64,000 nt of DNA from Caproiciproducens faecalis (GCF_019448085.1 NZ_JAGFNZ010000007.1:1-64000); one strand, 5' to 3'; positions 43,661-53,462 are shown, counted from the stretch's first letter. Numbers and translations are program-made. Notes: a model not told the origin generated them from the letters alone.

Positions 43661-45001
43661 ATGTCTGTAAGACTGGATTTAAAACATCTTTCAAGTTTCG
43701 TCGGAAAAAATGAATATACGGCAATTGCTCCGCAGATTCGTCAGGCACATGAAGCGCTGCATTCCGGTAATTGCGTTGGCAATGATTTTATTGGCTGGGT
43801 AAACCTTCCTACGGATTATGATAAAGAGGAATTTTCCCGTATCAAGGCGGCTGCAGAAAAAATCAAATCGGATACCGATGTTTTTATTGTGATTGGCATC
43901 GGCGGTTCCTATCTTGGTTCACGCGCGGCAATCGAGTTTTTAAATTCTCAAAATTATAATTCACTGAAAAAGAATACTCCGGATATTTATTTTACCGGAA
44001 ACAGTATCAGTTCTACCGCACTGAGTGAAATTTTGCAACTTTGCGAAGGCAGAGACGTTTCCATCAATATGATTTCCAAATCCGGAACTACCACAGAGCC
44101 GGCAATTGCTTTCCGTGTGCTTCGCAAACTTCTGGAAGAAAAATACGGAAAGGTAGAGGCTCGCAAGAGAATTTACTGTACAACCGACAAGGCTCGCGGA
44201 ACCCTAAAACAGCTTGCAACCAAAGAAGGTTACGAAACCTTTGTAATTCCGGATGACGTAGGCGGCAGGTACTCTGTTCTCACAGCCGTCGGCCTGCTGC
44301 CCATCGCAGTCAGCGGGGCCGATATTGACGCTCTGATGTCCGGCGCGGCAAAGGCACAGAAGGAACTAAACAATTCTGATTTGGATTCCAACGCGTGCTA
44401 TCAGTATGTGGCAGCCCGTAATCTTTTATATCGCAAAGGAAAAGACATAGAAGTTCTTGTCAGTTACGAACCCTGTTACACCATGATGTGTGAGTGGTGG
44501 AAGCAGCTCTTCGGTGAAAGTGAAGGAAAAGATAACAAAGGCCTTTTCCCGGCATCCGTTGTTTTTTCAACTGACCTGCATTCCATGGGACAATACATTC
44601 AGGACGGCAGACGGTCCTTGTTTGAAACGGTTGTTTTGTTTGACAAAGCAAAAACAGATTTATTTATAGAAACAGATCCGGAAAATGTTGACGGTTTAAA
44701 CTTTCTGCAGGGAAAGAGTATGGCCTATATCAATGAAAAAGCATTTGAGGGAACTGTTTTGGCACACGCTGACGGTGGTGTGCCCAGCGTAGTGCTCCAC
44801 GCACCCGACTTTTCAGAAGAAACGCTTGGTTACCTGATCTACTTCTTCGAAAAGGCCTGTGCTATTTCCGGAAGCCTGCTTGGCGTGAATCCTTTTAACC
44901 AGCCCGGAGTGGAAAGTTACAAGAAAAACATGTTTGCGCTTCTTGGCAAACCGGGTTACGAATCGGAAAAGGGTGCTTTGGAGGCGAGATTAAAGAACTA
45001 G
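43661..45001 (+). CDS. pgi: glucose-6-phosphate isomerase
   Basis: A 446-residue enzyme of the short Bacillus-like form with [15 protein letters not shown] (about 75-90), the phosphate-binding SKSGTTTEP (about 140) and the catalytic region [11 protein letters not shown] (about 411). It interconverts glucose-6-phosphate and fructose-6-phosphate. GGAGG at 43649-43653 precedes the ATG. It is a single gene, with a P-loop protein gene 58 bases downstream on the same strand. Confidence 0.96.
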   Translation: MSVRLDLKHLSSFVGKNEYTAIAPQIRQAHEALHSGNCVGNDFIGWVNLPTDYDKEEFSRIKAAAEKIKSDTDVFIVIGIGGSYLGSRAAIEFLNSQNYNSLKKNTPDIYFTGNSISSTALSEILQLCEGRDVSINMISKSGTTTEPAIAFRVLRKLLEEKYGKVEARKRIYCTTDKARGTLKQLATKEGYETFVIPDDVGGRYSVLTAVGLLPIAVSGADIDALMSGAAKAQKELNNSDLDSNACYQYVAARNLLYRKGKDIEVLVSYEPCYTMMCEWWKQLFGESEGKDNKGLFPASVVFSTDLHSMGQYIQDGRRSLFETVVLFDKAKTDLFIETDPENVDGLNFLQGKSMAYINEKAFEGTVLAHADGGVPSVVLHAPDFSEETLGYLIYFFEKACAISGSLLGVNPFNQPGVESYKKNMFALLGKPGYESEKGALEARLKN

Positions 45002-45059
45002 TAGAAGCAGGAGTTTTCTCCGCTTTTGCGGAAATAATATAAATATAGGAGGAGTTTTC

Positions 45060-45476
45060 ATGATAACTCTTATCGTTGGCAAAAAAGGTTCAGGAAAAAC
45101 AAAAAAGTTAATCGAAAATGCAAATGAGGCTGCCCAAAAATCAAACGGCAATGTTGTAGTGATTGAAAAGGGTCTGAAACTGACCTACGATTTATCTCAT
45201 CAGGTCAGGCTGATCGACAGCGACGCTTATGGTATTCAGGGTGCGGATGCACTTCTCGGCTTTATCAGCGGCATTTGTGCAGGCAACTATGACTTAACGG
45301 ATATTTTTGTTGATTCCACCTTAAAGATAATTGGGCATGATATGAAAGCCCTTGTACAGTTTACTGAAAAAATGAATGCTCTTTCCACACAGGCCGATAC
45401 CAGGATTTCACTTCTTGTTTCTGCAAGCAAGGAAGAACTTCCGGAGGAAATCAGTTCCTTCTCCGTCCAAATCTAA
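45060..45476 (+). CDS. small P-loop ATPase-like protein, unknown function
   Basis: A 138-residue protein whose first strand leads directly into a Walker A motif GKKGSGKT (residues 7-14), with a possible Walker B near DIFVDST (about 82-88). It is too short for a full AAA or ABC domain and looks like a minimal P-loop fold related to proteins sometimes labelled PilT-like or ATP-binding. AGGAGG at 45048-45053 supports the start. It may be cotranscribed with pgi and is followed by a hairpin. I cannot assign a function. Confidence 0.75.
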   Translation: MITLIVGKKGSGKTKKLIENANEAAQKSNGNVVVIEKGLKLTYDLSHQVRLIDSDAYGIQGADALLGFISGICAGNYDLTDIFVDSTLKIIGHDMKALVQFTEKMNALSTQADTRISLLVSASKEELPEEISSFSVQI

Positions 45477-45498
45477 GAACAAATCTTTTCTTTCATTT

Positions 45499-45531
45499 GC
45501 TGCCGGGGCGTTTCGTCTTCGGCAGCTTCTT
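45499..45531 (+). terminator. terminator after the P-loop gene
   Basis: GCTGCCG / CGGCAGC 7-bp stem with a 14-base loop, then TTCTTT. Confidence 0.7.
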
Positions 45532-45561
45532 TATGGAATATGAATATATTGTAATTTTCTA

Positions 45562-45590
45562 TTGACAAATCATCTATAAATCTATATAAT
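45562..45590 (+). promoter_or_regulatory. consensus promoter of yceD-rpmF
   Basis: TTGACA (45562-45567), a 17-base spacer and TATAAT (45585-45590). Confidence 0.88.
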
Positions 45591-45617
45591 AAGCTAATGT
45601 AGCGCTGAGGTGTAATT

Positions 45618-46112
45618 ATGCTTCTTGATTTAAAAAAGATATTTTCCGACAGTGACGAAAGTTGTTCCTTTGATTACCTGTTGGACTTATCATCTACCGA
45701 TATCAATGGCTATCATCCCTTTGCTTCACCTGTGAAGGTTCAGGGTACCGTGAAAAGTCAGGATAGCTTTGCACAGCTTAACGCTGAGGTTTCGTTTGAA
45801 TTCTCCATTCCGTGCGACCGATGCATGAAGCAGATTAACAAATGTTATCATTATTCTTTTTCGCACACTTTGGTGTTGTCTTTGGAAAACGAAGACGATG
45901 TCAGCTATGTGGAGGTTCCCAATTATCAGTTGGATTTGGACGAGCTGATCCGAGCGGATATTTTGCTAGAGCTGCCGTCCAAGTATTTGTGCAGTGATGA
46001 TTGCAAAGGCCTGTGTCCTTCTTGTGGGAAAAATTTGAATGATGGAACATGCAATTGTGATTTTCATCAGATTGATCCTCGTTTGGAGGCTCTTAAAAAA
46101 CTAATAGATTAG
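45618..46112 (+). CDS. yceD: YceD/DUF177 family protein
   Basis: The 164-residue protein has the DUF177 pattern: CDRCMKQ (about 73-79) early and a cysteine-rich C-terminal motif CSDDCKGLCPSCGKNLNDGTCNC (about 128-150) that should bind zinc. In bacteria and plants YceD acts in 23S rRNA maturation. It is located directly before rpmF, a conserved pairing, 27 bases upstream. Confidence 0.92.
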   Translation: MLLDLKKIFSDSDESCSFDYLLDLSSTDINGYHPFASPVKVQGTVKSQDSFAQLNAEVSFEFSIPCDRCMKQINKCYHYSFSHTLVLSLENEDDVSYVEVPNYQLDLDELIRADILLELPSKYLCSDDCKGLCPSCGKNLNDGTCNCDFHQIDPRLEALKKLID

Positions 46113-46139
46113 TCTGAGTTTTATAAGGAGGTGCTGAAG

Positions 46140-46322
46140 ATGGCGGTACCAAAGAGAAAAGTATCTAGTGCAAGACAGAATAAAAGACGTTCAAATGTTT
46201 GGAAGATGAGTGCTCCTGCTCTGGTGAAATGCCCTAAATGTGGTGAGTTTAAAACTCCGCACAGAGTTTGTGGCAGTTGTGGTTACTACAACGGCAGGGA
46301 AGTAATCAAAAAAGAAGCATAA
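46140..46322 (+). CDS. rpmF: 50S ribosomal protein L32
   Basis: A 60-residue protein starting AVPKRKVSSARQNKRRS with a C-terminal zinc ribbon (CPKC at about 32, CGSC at about 45). AGGAGG precedes ATG 46140. Having four cysteines, it is the zinc-binding form. Confidence 0.97.
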   Translation: MAVPKRKVSSARQNKRRSNVWKMSAPALVKCPKCGEFKTPHRVCGSCGYYNGREVIKKEA

Positions 46323-46407
46323 GCTTTGTTTGATTTTCCGAAAATGTAGAGAAGGAGCAATCCTTCTCTTATTTTTTTATGAATCTTATTACAGCAGAGG
46401 AGTTATC

Positions 46408-47724
46408 ATGTCAGTAAAAATTCTTTCGGTCGATCTGGACAGCCCCGCCGAAAAAATGAAGATATTGCCCGGGGAGACGCTGATTTCCATTAACGGCAAT
46501 GAGATTAACGATGTTTTGGACTATCGCTTTTACGAAACCAGCAAAAGTCTGTCCGTTTTGCTGATGGACAGTGACCGGAACCCTCGTACGGTTTCTATTC
46601 GCAAGGGGGAATATGAGTCAATTGGGCTGGAATTCGAGACATACTTAATGGATGAGCAGCATTCCTGCCGCAACAAGTGCATTTTTTGCTTTATTGACCA
46701 GCTGCCGAAGGGGATGCGCAGCACGCTTTACTTTAAAGATGATGATTCCCGGCTGTCCTTTCTATTTGGGAATTATATTACGCTGACCAATATGAGTGAG
46801 CACGATGTCGATAGAATCATAGAAATGCATATCAGCCCTGTGAATATATCTGTCCATACCACCAATCCGGAGCTTCGGGTGAAGATGATGGGCAACCGCT
46901 TTGCCGGGGAGTCTCTGCGGATTCTGTACCGGCTTGCGGAGGCGGGCATTAAAATCAACACCCAGCTTGTTGTCTGCAAGGGAATTAACGACGGGGAAGA
47001 GCTGAAACGCAGCTTGACCGATCTTGGGAGACTTTATCCGGCAGTGCAGAGCATTGCCGCCGTTCCGGTGGGCCTGACCAGGTTCAGAGAGGGATTATTT
47101 CCGCTGGAATCGTTTGACAGGAGATCTGCGGAAGCGGCGGTTCAGATTCTGGAGGAATTCGGCGAACGCTTTTTAGATCAATACGGCGCAAGAATCTGCT
47201 ATGCCGCGGATGAATTTTATCTGAAAGCGGGGCGTCCCATCCCGTCCGCCGAATTCTACGGCGATTTCGATCAGCTGGAGAACGGTGTGGGACTCATGGC
47301 GAATTTGAAGCAGGAATTCGAGAGTGCACTTGAGGACTTTCAGCCGCCCCGCAAGCCCCGGCGCGTTACGTTAATTACCGGGACAAGCGTTTATAATTTT
47401 CTTAATTCTTTACTTGACGAATTAAGAATAAAATGCAATAATTTAGCATGTAATCTGATACCAATTATTAATCATTATTTTGGGGATACCATAAATGTTA
47501 CGGGGCTGATAACCGGTACCGATATCATACAGCAGTTAAAGGGGAAGGATTTGGGCGACGAGCTGATTGTGCCCGCCGTGATGCTTCGCCGTGAAGGAGA
47601 TATTTTTTTGGATGATACTTCTCTTGACGATTTGAGCAAAGCCTTGAATGTGAAAGTAACCGTATCTGCCAATGACGGCTATGAGCTTTTGAATACAGTA
47701 TTAGGAGTTGATGTTATTGGCTAA
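46408..47724 (+). CDS. DUF512 radical SAM protein with PDZ-like domain
   Basis: A 438-residue protein. It begins with a PDZ-like domain (about 1-65), then the radical SAM 4Fe-4S motif C87-x3-C91-x2-C94 (CRNKCIFC), and ends with the DUF512 domain (about 210-430). The reaction is unknown. It is usually found, as here, just upstream of der and plsY in Clostridia. GAGGAG at 46397-46402 gives ATG 46408. The end overlaps the der start by eight bases. Confidence 0.9.
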   Translation: MSVKILSVDLDSPAEKMKILPGETLISINGNEINDVLDYRFYETSKSLSVLLMDSDRNPRTVSIRKGEYESIGLEFETYLMDEQHSCRNKCIFCFIDQLPKGMRSTLYFKDDDSRLSFLFGNYITLTNMSEHDVDRIIEMHISPVNISVHTTNPELRVKMMGNRFAGESLRILYRLAEAGIKINTQLVVCKGINDGEELKRSLTDLGRLYPAVQSIAAVPVGLTRFREGLFPLESFDRRSAEAAVQILEEFGERFLDQYGARICYAADEFYLKAGRPIPSAEFYGDFDQLENGVGLMANLKQEFESALEDFQPPRKPRRVTLITGTSVYNFLNSLLDELRIKCNNLACNLIPIINHYFGDTINVTGLITGTDIIQQLKGKDLGDELIVPAVMLRREGDIFLDDTSLDDLSKALNVKVTVSANDGYELLNTVLGVDVIG

Positions 47725-49039
47725 ACCTGTAGTTGCCATTGTAGGCAGGCCAAATGTCGGGAAATCGACACTTTTTAATAAATTGATCGGGGAGCGTCTT
47801 TCCATTGTAGACGATACCCCGGGAGTTACCAGAGACCGAATATACGGGGAGTGTGAATGGCGTAACCGTAAGTTTTCCATCGTAGACACGGGAGGAATTG
47901 AGCCGGCTTCCGGTGATGTTATTTTATCCCAGATGCGGATGCAGGCTCAGCTTGCAATCGACGCGGCGGATGTAATTGTACTGGTCGCAGATATTCGTAC
48001 GGGTGTTGTGGCGACGGATTCCGATATCGCGGCTATGCTGCTGAAAAGCGGCAGGCCTGTTGTTCTGTGTGTCAACAAATGTGATATGATCGGCGAACCT
48101 CCTGCGGAATTCTATGAGTTTTATAATTTGGGACTTGGTGACCCAGTAGCGGTTTCTTCTGTTCATGGTCACGGGACGGGCGACTTGCTTGACAGAATTG
48201 TAGAATATTTCCCTGCAGACGAAGAGGATGAAATCGACAGCGAAATCATTAAGGTTGCCATTATAGGCAAACCGAATGTTGGAAAATCTTCCCTTGTAAA
48301 CAAGATTTCCGGTGAGGAAAGATGCATTGTTTCTGATATTGCCGGCACAACGCGCGACGCGATTGATACGACCATTGAAAATCAGCATGGACGTTTTACG
48401 CTGATTGATACCGCAGGGCTGCGCAAGAAGAGCAAGGTGGACGATTCCATTGAAAAATACAGCGTTATCCGCGCACAGATGGCCATAGAACGTGCCGATG
48501 TCTGTGTCATTATGATAGACGCTTCGGTCGGATTTACCGATCAGGATTCCAAAGTAGCCGGTCTGGCACATGAAGCCGGAAAAGGTTGCGTAATTGTCGT
48601 CAATAAGTGGGACATCATAGAAAAAGACGACCGGACCATGATAGAGTACCGCAGAAAACTGGAAGATGACTTTTCTTTTATGTCCTATGCACCTATGGTT
48701 TTTATTTCAGCAAAAACAGGCCAGAGGCTCGACCGTCTTTTCGACCTGATTAAGCATGCGGCAAATTCCAATTCCATGCGTATTGCTACGGGCATGCTTA
48801 ACGATGTCCTGGCTCAGGCTGTGGCAAGAGTCCAGCCGCCGACTGACAAAGGAAGGAGGTTGAAGATATTCTACATGACACAGGCGACGGTCAAACCGCC
48901 TACCTTTGTATGCTTTGTTAATTCCGCACAGTTGTTCCATTTTTCATACCAACGGTATCTTGAAAACAGAATCCGTGAAACTTTTGGGCTAGAAGGTACC
49001 CCTATTCGGTTTATTGTGCGTGAGCGAGGAGATAAGTAA
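47717..49039 (+). CDS. der: ribosome-associated GTPase Der (EngA)
   Basis: A 440-residue GTPase with two G domains in tandem (GRPNVGKST near residue 10, GKPNVGKSS near residue 185) and a C-terminal KH-like domain. It acts in late 50S subunit assembly. TTG 47717 is chosen because AGGAG at 47703-47707 is nine bases upstream and MAKPVVAIVG is the usual start. ATG 47711 or TTG 47708 are possible. Confidence 0.96.
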   Translation: MAKPVVAIVGRPNVGKSTLFNKLIGERLSIVDDTPGVTRDRIYGECEWRNRKFSIVDTGGIEPASGDVILSQMRMQAQLAIDAADVIVLVADIRTGVVATDSDIAAMLLKSGRPVVLCVNKCDMIGEPPAEFYEFYNLGLGDPVAVSSVHGHGTGDLLDRIVEYFPADEEDEIDSEIIKVAIIGKPNVGKSSLVNKISGEERCIVSDIAGTTRDAIDTTIENQHGRFTLIDTAGLRKKSKVDDSIEKYSVIRAQMAIERADVCVIMIDASVGFTDQDSKVAGLAHEAGKGCVIVVNKWDIIEKDDRTMIEYRRKLEDDFSFMSYAPMVFISAKTGQRLDRLFDLIKHAANSNSMRIATGMLNDVLAQAVARVQPPTDKGRRLKIFYMTQATVKPPTFVCFVNSAQLFHFSYQRYLENRIRETFGLEGTPIRFIVRERGDK

Positions 49040-49052
49040 GGAGGAGTTACTG

Positions 49053-49784
49053 ATGTTCAGTTATCTTAGAGATTTTGCACTGCCATCGGTTTTAGTAGCG
49101 CTTGTTTCATATCTGTTGGGAAGTATTAGCTCTTCTATCATTTTTACAAAAGCATTTGATAATAATTTGGATATCCGCACGATGGGCAGCGGAAACGCGG
49201 GAGCAACCAATGTTCTGCGATCCGTTGGTGTCAAAGCTGCGATTTTTACTTTTATTTTTGATTTTGCCAAAGGCGCAGTTTCTGTTATGATCGGCAGGGC
49301 GGTGTTTCAGTATGTTTGCACCCAAGCCGCAGCGCCGTTGATTGTCAATCCGCATGTTGTTGCACAGTACGGCGCCTATATTGCCGGTGTGGCCTGCGTT
49401 TTCGGACATATCTATCCGCTTTATTTCGGTTTTAAGGGCGGCAAGGGCGTATTGACCAGCGCCGCGATGATCGCATTGATCGACTGGCGTGTGTTCCTAA
49501 TCGTTATTGGTGTGTTTCTGGCTTTGTTCCTGACCACTAAAATTGTTTCTCTGTCCTCCATTTGCGCGGCGGCGGCTTTCCCGGTTGCTACGTTTATCAT
49601 TACCTTCTTCATTGATTTCCGGGGGAGTCAGGTGTCGGCCGGGCCGGTACCGATTTCCTATGTATGGGTGACGACCGCTATTGCATTTTGTATGGGATTC
49701 GTTCTGATTTATAAACACAGAACGAATATTGAAAGAATCAAGAACGGAACTGAAAAGAAAATTACGATTAATCACAGAACATAA
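49053..49784 (+). CDS. plsY: glycerol-3-phosphate acyltransferase PlsY
   Basis: A 243-residue membrane enzyme of about five or six segments with the PlsY motifs SYLLGSISSSII, GSGNAGATNVLR and FKGGKGV. It transfers acyl from acyl-phosphate to glycerol-3-phosphate, the first step of phospholipid synthesis. AAGGAGG spans the der stop codon, so the genes are coupled. plsX is not in the window. Confidence 0.95.
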   Translation: MFSYLRDFALPSVLVALVSYLLGSISSSIIFTKAFDNNLDIRTMGSGNAGATNVLRSVGVKAAIFTFIFDFAKGAVSVMIGRAVFQYVCTQAAAPLIVNPHVVAQYGAYIAGVACVFGHIYPLYFGFKGGKGVLTSAAMIALIDWRVFLIVIGVFLALFLTTKIVSLSSICAAAAFPVATFIITFFIDFRGSQVSAGPVPISYVWVTTAIAFCMGFVLIYKHRTNIERIKNGTEKKITINHRT

Positions 49785-49788
49785 AACA

Positions 49789-49828
49789 CAGAGCCGCTAT
49801 GATCCAAAGTTCATAGCGGCTCTGCTTT
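49789..49828 (+). terminator. terminator of the radical SAM-der-plsY unit
   Basis: CAGAGCCGCTATGA / TCATAGCGGCTCTG perfect 14-bp stem, followed by CTTTTA. Confidence 0.9.
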
Positions 49829-49843
49829 TAACGATTTTTTCGC

Positions 49844-49870
49844 AGAAAAAAGGAGCCCTTAAAGGCTCCT
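49844..49870 (-). terminator. terminator of rpmB
   Basis: On the minus strand AGGAGCC / GGCTCCT is followed by a T-run (A-run at 49845-49851 on the plus strand). Confidence 0.85.
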
Positions 49871-49893
49871 CTAAACATAATGTTTTGTTTTGA

Positions 49894-50082
49894 TCAGACG
49901 GCTCGGGTTACCTTGCCGGAACGCAAGCAACGGGTGCAGGCGTAAATACGCTTAGGAGTACCGTTCACAACTGCTTTAACACGTTTAATATTGGGCTTCC
50001 AAGTTCTGTTCGCACGTCTGTGAGAGTGGGAGACTCTAATACCGAAAGCCATATCTTTGCCACAAACATCACATTTTGCCAT
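49894..50082 (-). CDS. rpmB: 50S ribosomal protein L28
   Basis: A 62-residue protein starting AKCDVCGKDMAFGIRVSHSH, with a second cysteine pair further on (CTRC), the zinc-binding form. AAAGGAGGTG precedes the ATG on the minus strand. A single gene with promoter and terminator of its own. Confidence 0.97.
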   Translation of the reverse strand: MAKCDVCGKDMAFGIRVSHSHRRANRTWKPNIKRVKAVVNGTPKRIYACTRCLRSGKVTRAV

Positions 50083-50131
50083 GTGTCTGCACCTCCTTTA
50101 AAAGGACTGTTTATAGAATCACAACATTGGT

Positions 50132-50160
50132 ATTCTATCAGATAATGAAAGTAATTGCAA
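50132..50160 (-). promoter_or_regulatory. promoter of rpmB
   Basis: Minus strand TTGCAA (50160-50155), a 17-base spacer and TAGAAT (50137-50132). Confidence 0.7.
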
Positions 50161-50240
50161 GTCTTTTCGGGGCTTTTTTCATTATATTGTGTCAGAAAAA
50201 TTAAATTTCATGATAAATCCCTACGATTTCCCCGCCTTGC

Positions 50241-50269
50241 TTGTTTTTTAGGCCTGAAAGTATTATAAT
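50241..50269 (+). promoter_or_regulatory. promoter of the M50 protease-scpAB operon
   Basis: TTGTTT (50241-50246), a 17-base spacer and TATAAT (50264-50269), 25 bases before the start codon. Confidence 0.65.
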
Positions 50270-50294
50270 AATATTTCATAAAGGAGACTAATAT

Positions 50295-50987
50295 ATGCTT
50301 TTTAACATGATAAGTGATGTTTTTTCAGGACAGCCGTTTGACATGGCTTCCGCGTTATCCCAAATATTGGCTACCCTGTTTATCATTTTCTGCATTTTGC
50401 CTCTTCATGAATTTGCGCACGGCTGGGTTGCCTACAAGCTTGGTGACAGAACCGCAAAATACAGTGGCAGATTAACATTAAATCCGCTTGCCAGTTTAGA
50501 CCCAGTTGGCTCGCTGTTTCTGCTTTTGTTCGGTTTTGGCTGGGCAAAGCCGGTTCCGATTGACTCCCGGTACTTTAAGAATCCGAAACGTGACATGGCC
50601 ATCACCGCTTTGGCGGGGCCTTTGTCCAATCTGCTGGCTTCTTTGGTGGGTGCCATCCTCTATCAGGGGCTGTGGATTGCACTCAAAACCAACGTTCCCG
50701 AGTTTATTCAAAGCTTTTTTATTGCCTATATTACGATCAATGTTGCGCTGGCAGTTTTTAATATGATTCCGCTGCCTCCGCTGGACGGTTCAAAAATTCT
50801 GGGCGCTTTTCTTTCCAATAAGGCGCTTTACAATTATTACAGATACCAGAATATTATCATCATGGTGGCATTCGTCGTTTTATTCAGCGGCATGCTCCGT
50901 GTTCCTCTTGCTGTTTTGCAGAGTGCCTGCTTAAATGTTGTTTTGTGGCTGGCAGAACTTCCGTTTAAATTGTTCGGCCTGTTATAA
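50295..50987 (+). CDS. site-2-protease family M50 membrane metalloprotease
   Basis: A 230-residue protein with about five membrane helices, the zinc motif HEFAH (about residue 38) and the third ligand motif NMIPLPPLDG (about 155). It is the short form without a PDZ or CBS domain. Proteins of this group cut substrates within the membrane; the target is unknown. It is the first gene ahead of scpA, 12 bases upstream. Confidence 0.9.
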   Translation: MLFNMISDVFSGQPFDMASALSQILATLFIIFCILPLHEFAHGWVAYKLGDRTAKYSGRLTLNPLASLDPVGSLFLLLFGFGWAKPVPIDSRYFKNPKRDMAITALAGPLSNLLASLVGAILYQGLWIALKTNVPEFIQSFFIAYITINVALAVFNMIPLPPLDGSKILGAFLSNKALYNYYRYQNIIIMVAFVVLFSGMLRVPLAVLQSACLNVVLWLAELPFKLFGLL

Positions 50988-50999
50988 AAGTGGGGGATT

Positions 51000-51740
51000 A
51001 TGGAAAAACTATCCTATCGATTTCCTGTATTTGAAGGGCCCCTTGATTTGCTGCTCTACTTGATTGCCAAAAACAAACTGAATATCTGTGAGATTCCGAT
51101 TGCCGAGCTTTTAGATCAGTATACGGAGCATATACAGGCAATGAAGGAACAGGATATGGATATCGCAAGCGATTTTTTGGAAATGGCGGCACGGCTGGTT
51201 TACATGAAAACTGTCTATCTGCTTCCAAAGCATGAGGAGGCGGATGAACTCCGCAGGGAACTGAGCGGCCAGCTTTTGGAATATCAGGAATGCAAGCGTG
51301 TGGCACAAATTCTGGCTGAGCATTTCAGTTTTAATGCCTTTATTCGTGAACCTGCTGAGATTCAGGTTGATCCGACTTATCGACGCAGCCATACGCCTGC
51401 GGAAATCTTTAATGCTTACCGTAACGCGGTGGGAAGGGGCAAACGGATGATGCCGCCTCCGCCGGAAGCTTTCTCCCACATTGTCACCCATAAAACCGTA
51501 ACGGTTTCTTCCCGGATTATCTATGTATTGCGCCGTCTCTGGCAGACGGACGGAATCAGATACGAGGATCTGTTTGAAGAAAAAAAAGACAAGTCCGATC
51601 TGGTTGCCACCTTTTTGGCAGTCCTTGAACTGGTAAAAGGAAAGCGAGTACGCGTTGAAGGCGGAAACTGCAGTGCGGTAATAAAATTAATCAATGGCGG
51701 TGTGAAAAATTGGAAATCAAGAAATTTCAGGGAGCAATAG
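51000..51740 (+). CDS. scpA: segregation and condensation protein A
   Basis: The 246-residue kleisin has the typical opening YRFPVFEGPLDLLLYLI, the helical core, and a C-terminal winged helix. ScpA bridges the SMC heads in chromosome condensation. The scpB gene overlaps its end by 31 bases. Confidence 0.95.
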   Translation: MEKLSYRFPVFEGPLDLLLYLIAKNKLNICEIPIAELLDQYTEHIQAMKEQDMDIASDFLEMAARLVYMKTVYLLPKHEEADELRRELSGQLLEYQECKRVAQILAEHFSFNAFIREPAEIQVDPTYRRSHTPAEIFNAYRNAVGRGKRMMPPPPEAFSHIVTHKTVTVSSRIIYVLRRLWQTDGIRYEDLFEEKKDKSDLVATFLAVLELVKGKRVRVEGGNCSAVIKLINGGVKNWKSRNFREQ

Positions 51741-52270
51741 AAGCGATTCTTTTCTCAAGCGGAGATCCGGTTTCCATTGACAGAATAGCGGATGTGCTGG
51801 AGCTGGACAAGTCTACCGCCGCGAAGATGCTTCAGAATTTAATGGATGAGTTTAACCGCGAGTACTCAGGAATCCATATCGTTAAACTCGAGGACCAATA
51901 TCAAATGTGCTCTAATCCGCAATATGCCGAACCTGTTCGCCGGATTCTGGATATGCGCCGCAACACTCCTTTGTCACAGGCGGGTATGGAGGTTCTTGCC
52001 ATTATTGCTTACAATCAGCCGGTCACAAAGGCGTTTGTTGAGCAGGTTCGCGGGGTGGATTGTTCCGGGGTACTGGGCAGTCTGACCGCAAAGGGCCTGA
52101 TTGAGGAACGTGGTCGGCTGGAGCTTCCCGGCCGGCCTCTGCTGTACGGTACCACGCCGAATTTTTTACGGTGCCTGAATATTTCCTCACTTAATGAACT
52201 TCCGCCGCTGGAGAAATCACAGCAGTCTGAAGCAGAAACAGAGGAAATGACGGATGTTTCCGCCGGATAA
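51710..52270 (+). CDS. scpB: segregation and condensation protein B
   Basis: A 186-residue protein with two winged-helix domains; the motif LSQAGMEVLAIIAYNQPVTK is family-typical. It binds ScpA as a dimer. The TTG start lies inside scpA, with GGCGGTG upstream at 51694-51700. Confidence 0.95.
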   Translation: MEIKKFQGAIEAILFSSGDPVSIDRIADVLELDKSTAAKMLQNLMDEFNREYSGIHIVKLEDQYQMCSNPQYAEPVRRILDMRRNTPLSQAGMEVLAIIAYNQPVTKAFVEQVRGVDCSGVLGSLTAKGLIEERGRLELPGRPLLYGTTPNFLRCLNISSLNELPPLEKSQQSEAETEEMTDVSAG

Positions 52271-52293
52271 ATGGATAAACTGCAGGAGGCATT

Positions 52294-52941
52294 ATGACTG
52301 CTTTGATGATCTTTATGGGAATTGCGCTGTTTCTTTTCGTCCTTCTGCTTTTTCCCGTCTCCGTTTCCGCCCGCTTTGAAGAGGAACTATCTATAAAAAT
52401 CAAATATTTATTTTTCAGTTATAAAATTCCGGCAGATACCCCAAAAGCTGAAGATACGGGAAAATCTGGAAAGAAAAAAACAGGCGACAAAAGTGATGCA
52501 TATTCAAAATTCAGGGACATAATAAAGCGAAAGGGTTTATCTGGTTTTTTGGACATCATCAGTGAATTTGCCTCTATTGCCACAGGTGCTGCTAAGAAGC
52601 TTTTTTCTCACGCCGTGATTCATGCTATTTCCGTTGATATTTCTGTTTCGGATGAGGACGCTGCTCAGACTGCTATTTACTACGGATGTACCTGTTCTGT
52701 GGTTTATCCTGCGATGGGGCTGCTTGTGAATCAGGTGAAATGCAAAGATTATCATATCCGTATTGCTCCCGACTTTAACGAGAAGGAGAGTCGGATTACA
52801 TTTACCTGCAAAGTAAAAATAAAGTTGCTGTTTATACTTTCCTCCATGCTGCCTGCACTTTTGGAATCCCTGAAGATGCTGAAAAAAATAAAAATAAATC
52901 CGGTAAAAATAAAAAATTCAACAGATAAGGCGGTGCATTAA
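52294..52941 (+). CDS. DUF2953 family protein
   Basis: A 215-residue protein with an N-terminal membrane helix (about 3-22), a charged linker and a folded domain of the DUF2953 type, known as YtfI in Bacillus. The role is unknown, but the family sits next to ytfJ (gerW) in sporeformers, as here. GGAGG lies just upstream of the ATG. Confidence 0.85.
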   Translation: MTALMIFMGIALFLFVLLLFPVSVSARFEEELSIKIKYLFFSYKIPADTPKAEDTGKSGKKKTGDKSDAYSKFRDIIKRKGLSGFLDIISEFASIATGAAKKLFSHAVIHAISVDISVSDEDAAQTAIYYGCTCSVVYPAMGLLVNQVKCKDYHIRIAPDFNEKESRITFTCKVKIKLLFILSSMLPALLESLKMLKKIKINPVKIKNSTDKAVH

Positions 52942-52943
52942 AA

Positions 52944-53408
52944 ATGAGCGATCATCCTATTGAAGGCATGATGAATACAACTCTTGAAAAAATTAAACAA
53001 ATGGTTGACATTAATTCCATTGTCGGTGACCCGATCACCGCACCGGATGGATCCATTATTATTCCGATCTCCAAAATCAGCTATGGGTTCGCTTCCGGCG
53101 GTTCGGACTTTCCAAGCAAAGTCCAGACAGAGAAAAACTTCTTTGGCGGCGGCACCGGCGCGGGCGTTTCCATCAATCCTGTGGCTTTCATTACGATTTG
53201 CAACGGTTCGGTGAAAATGCTGCAGATTGACCCCTACAACAATACCGCAGACCGAGTGATCGGGATGTTCCCGGACGTCGTCGATAAAATCAGCGGCCTC
53301 TTTAATAAAAAGGGAGATGGCAAAAGATCAACAAAAAACGGTGAAAACAAAAGCGGCGAAGACGTTTCACAAAGCAAAGATGTTAAACTGGAGGACCCGC
53401 AAATATAA
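52944..53408 (+). CDS. ytfJ: sporulation protein GerW/YtfJ
   Basis: A 154-residue protein with the family core GDPITAPDGSIIIPISKIS and FGGGTGAGVSINPVAF. In Bacillus GerW is needed for normal germination. It is separated from the DUF2953 gene by two bases, which implies coupling. Confidence 0.93.
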   Translation: MSDHPIEGMMNTTLEKIKQMVDINSIVGDPITAPDGSIIIPISKISYGFASGGSDFPSKVQTEKNFFGGGTGAGVSINPVAFITICNGSVKMLQIDPYNNTADRVIGMFPDVVDKISGLFNKKGDGKRSTKNGENKSGEDVSQSKDVKLEDPQI

Positions 53409-53462
53409 TTTTTCAATATTGAAGCAACCGCTTGCATATAAATTGATAGGCAGGTGGTTGTT

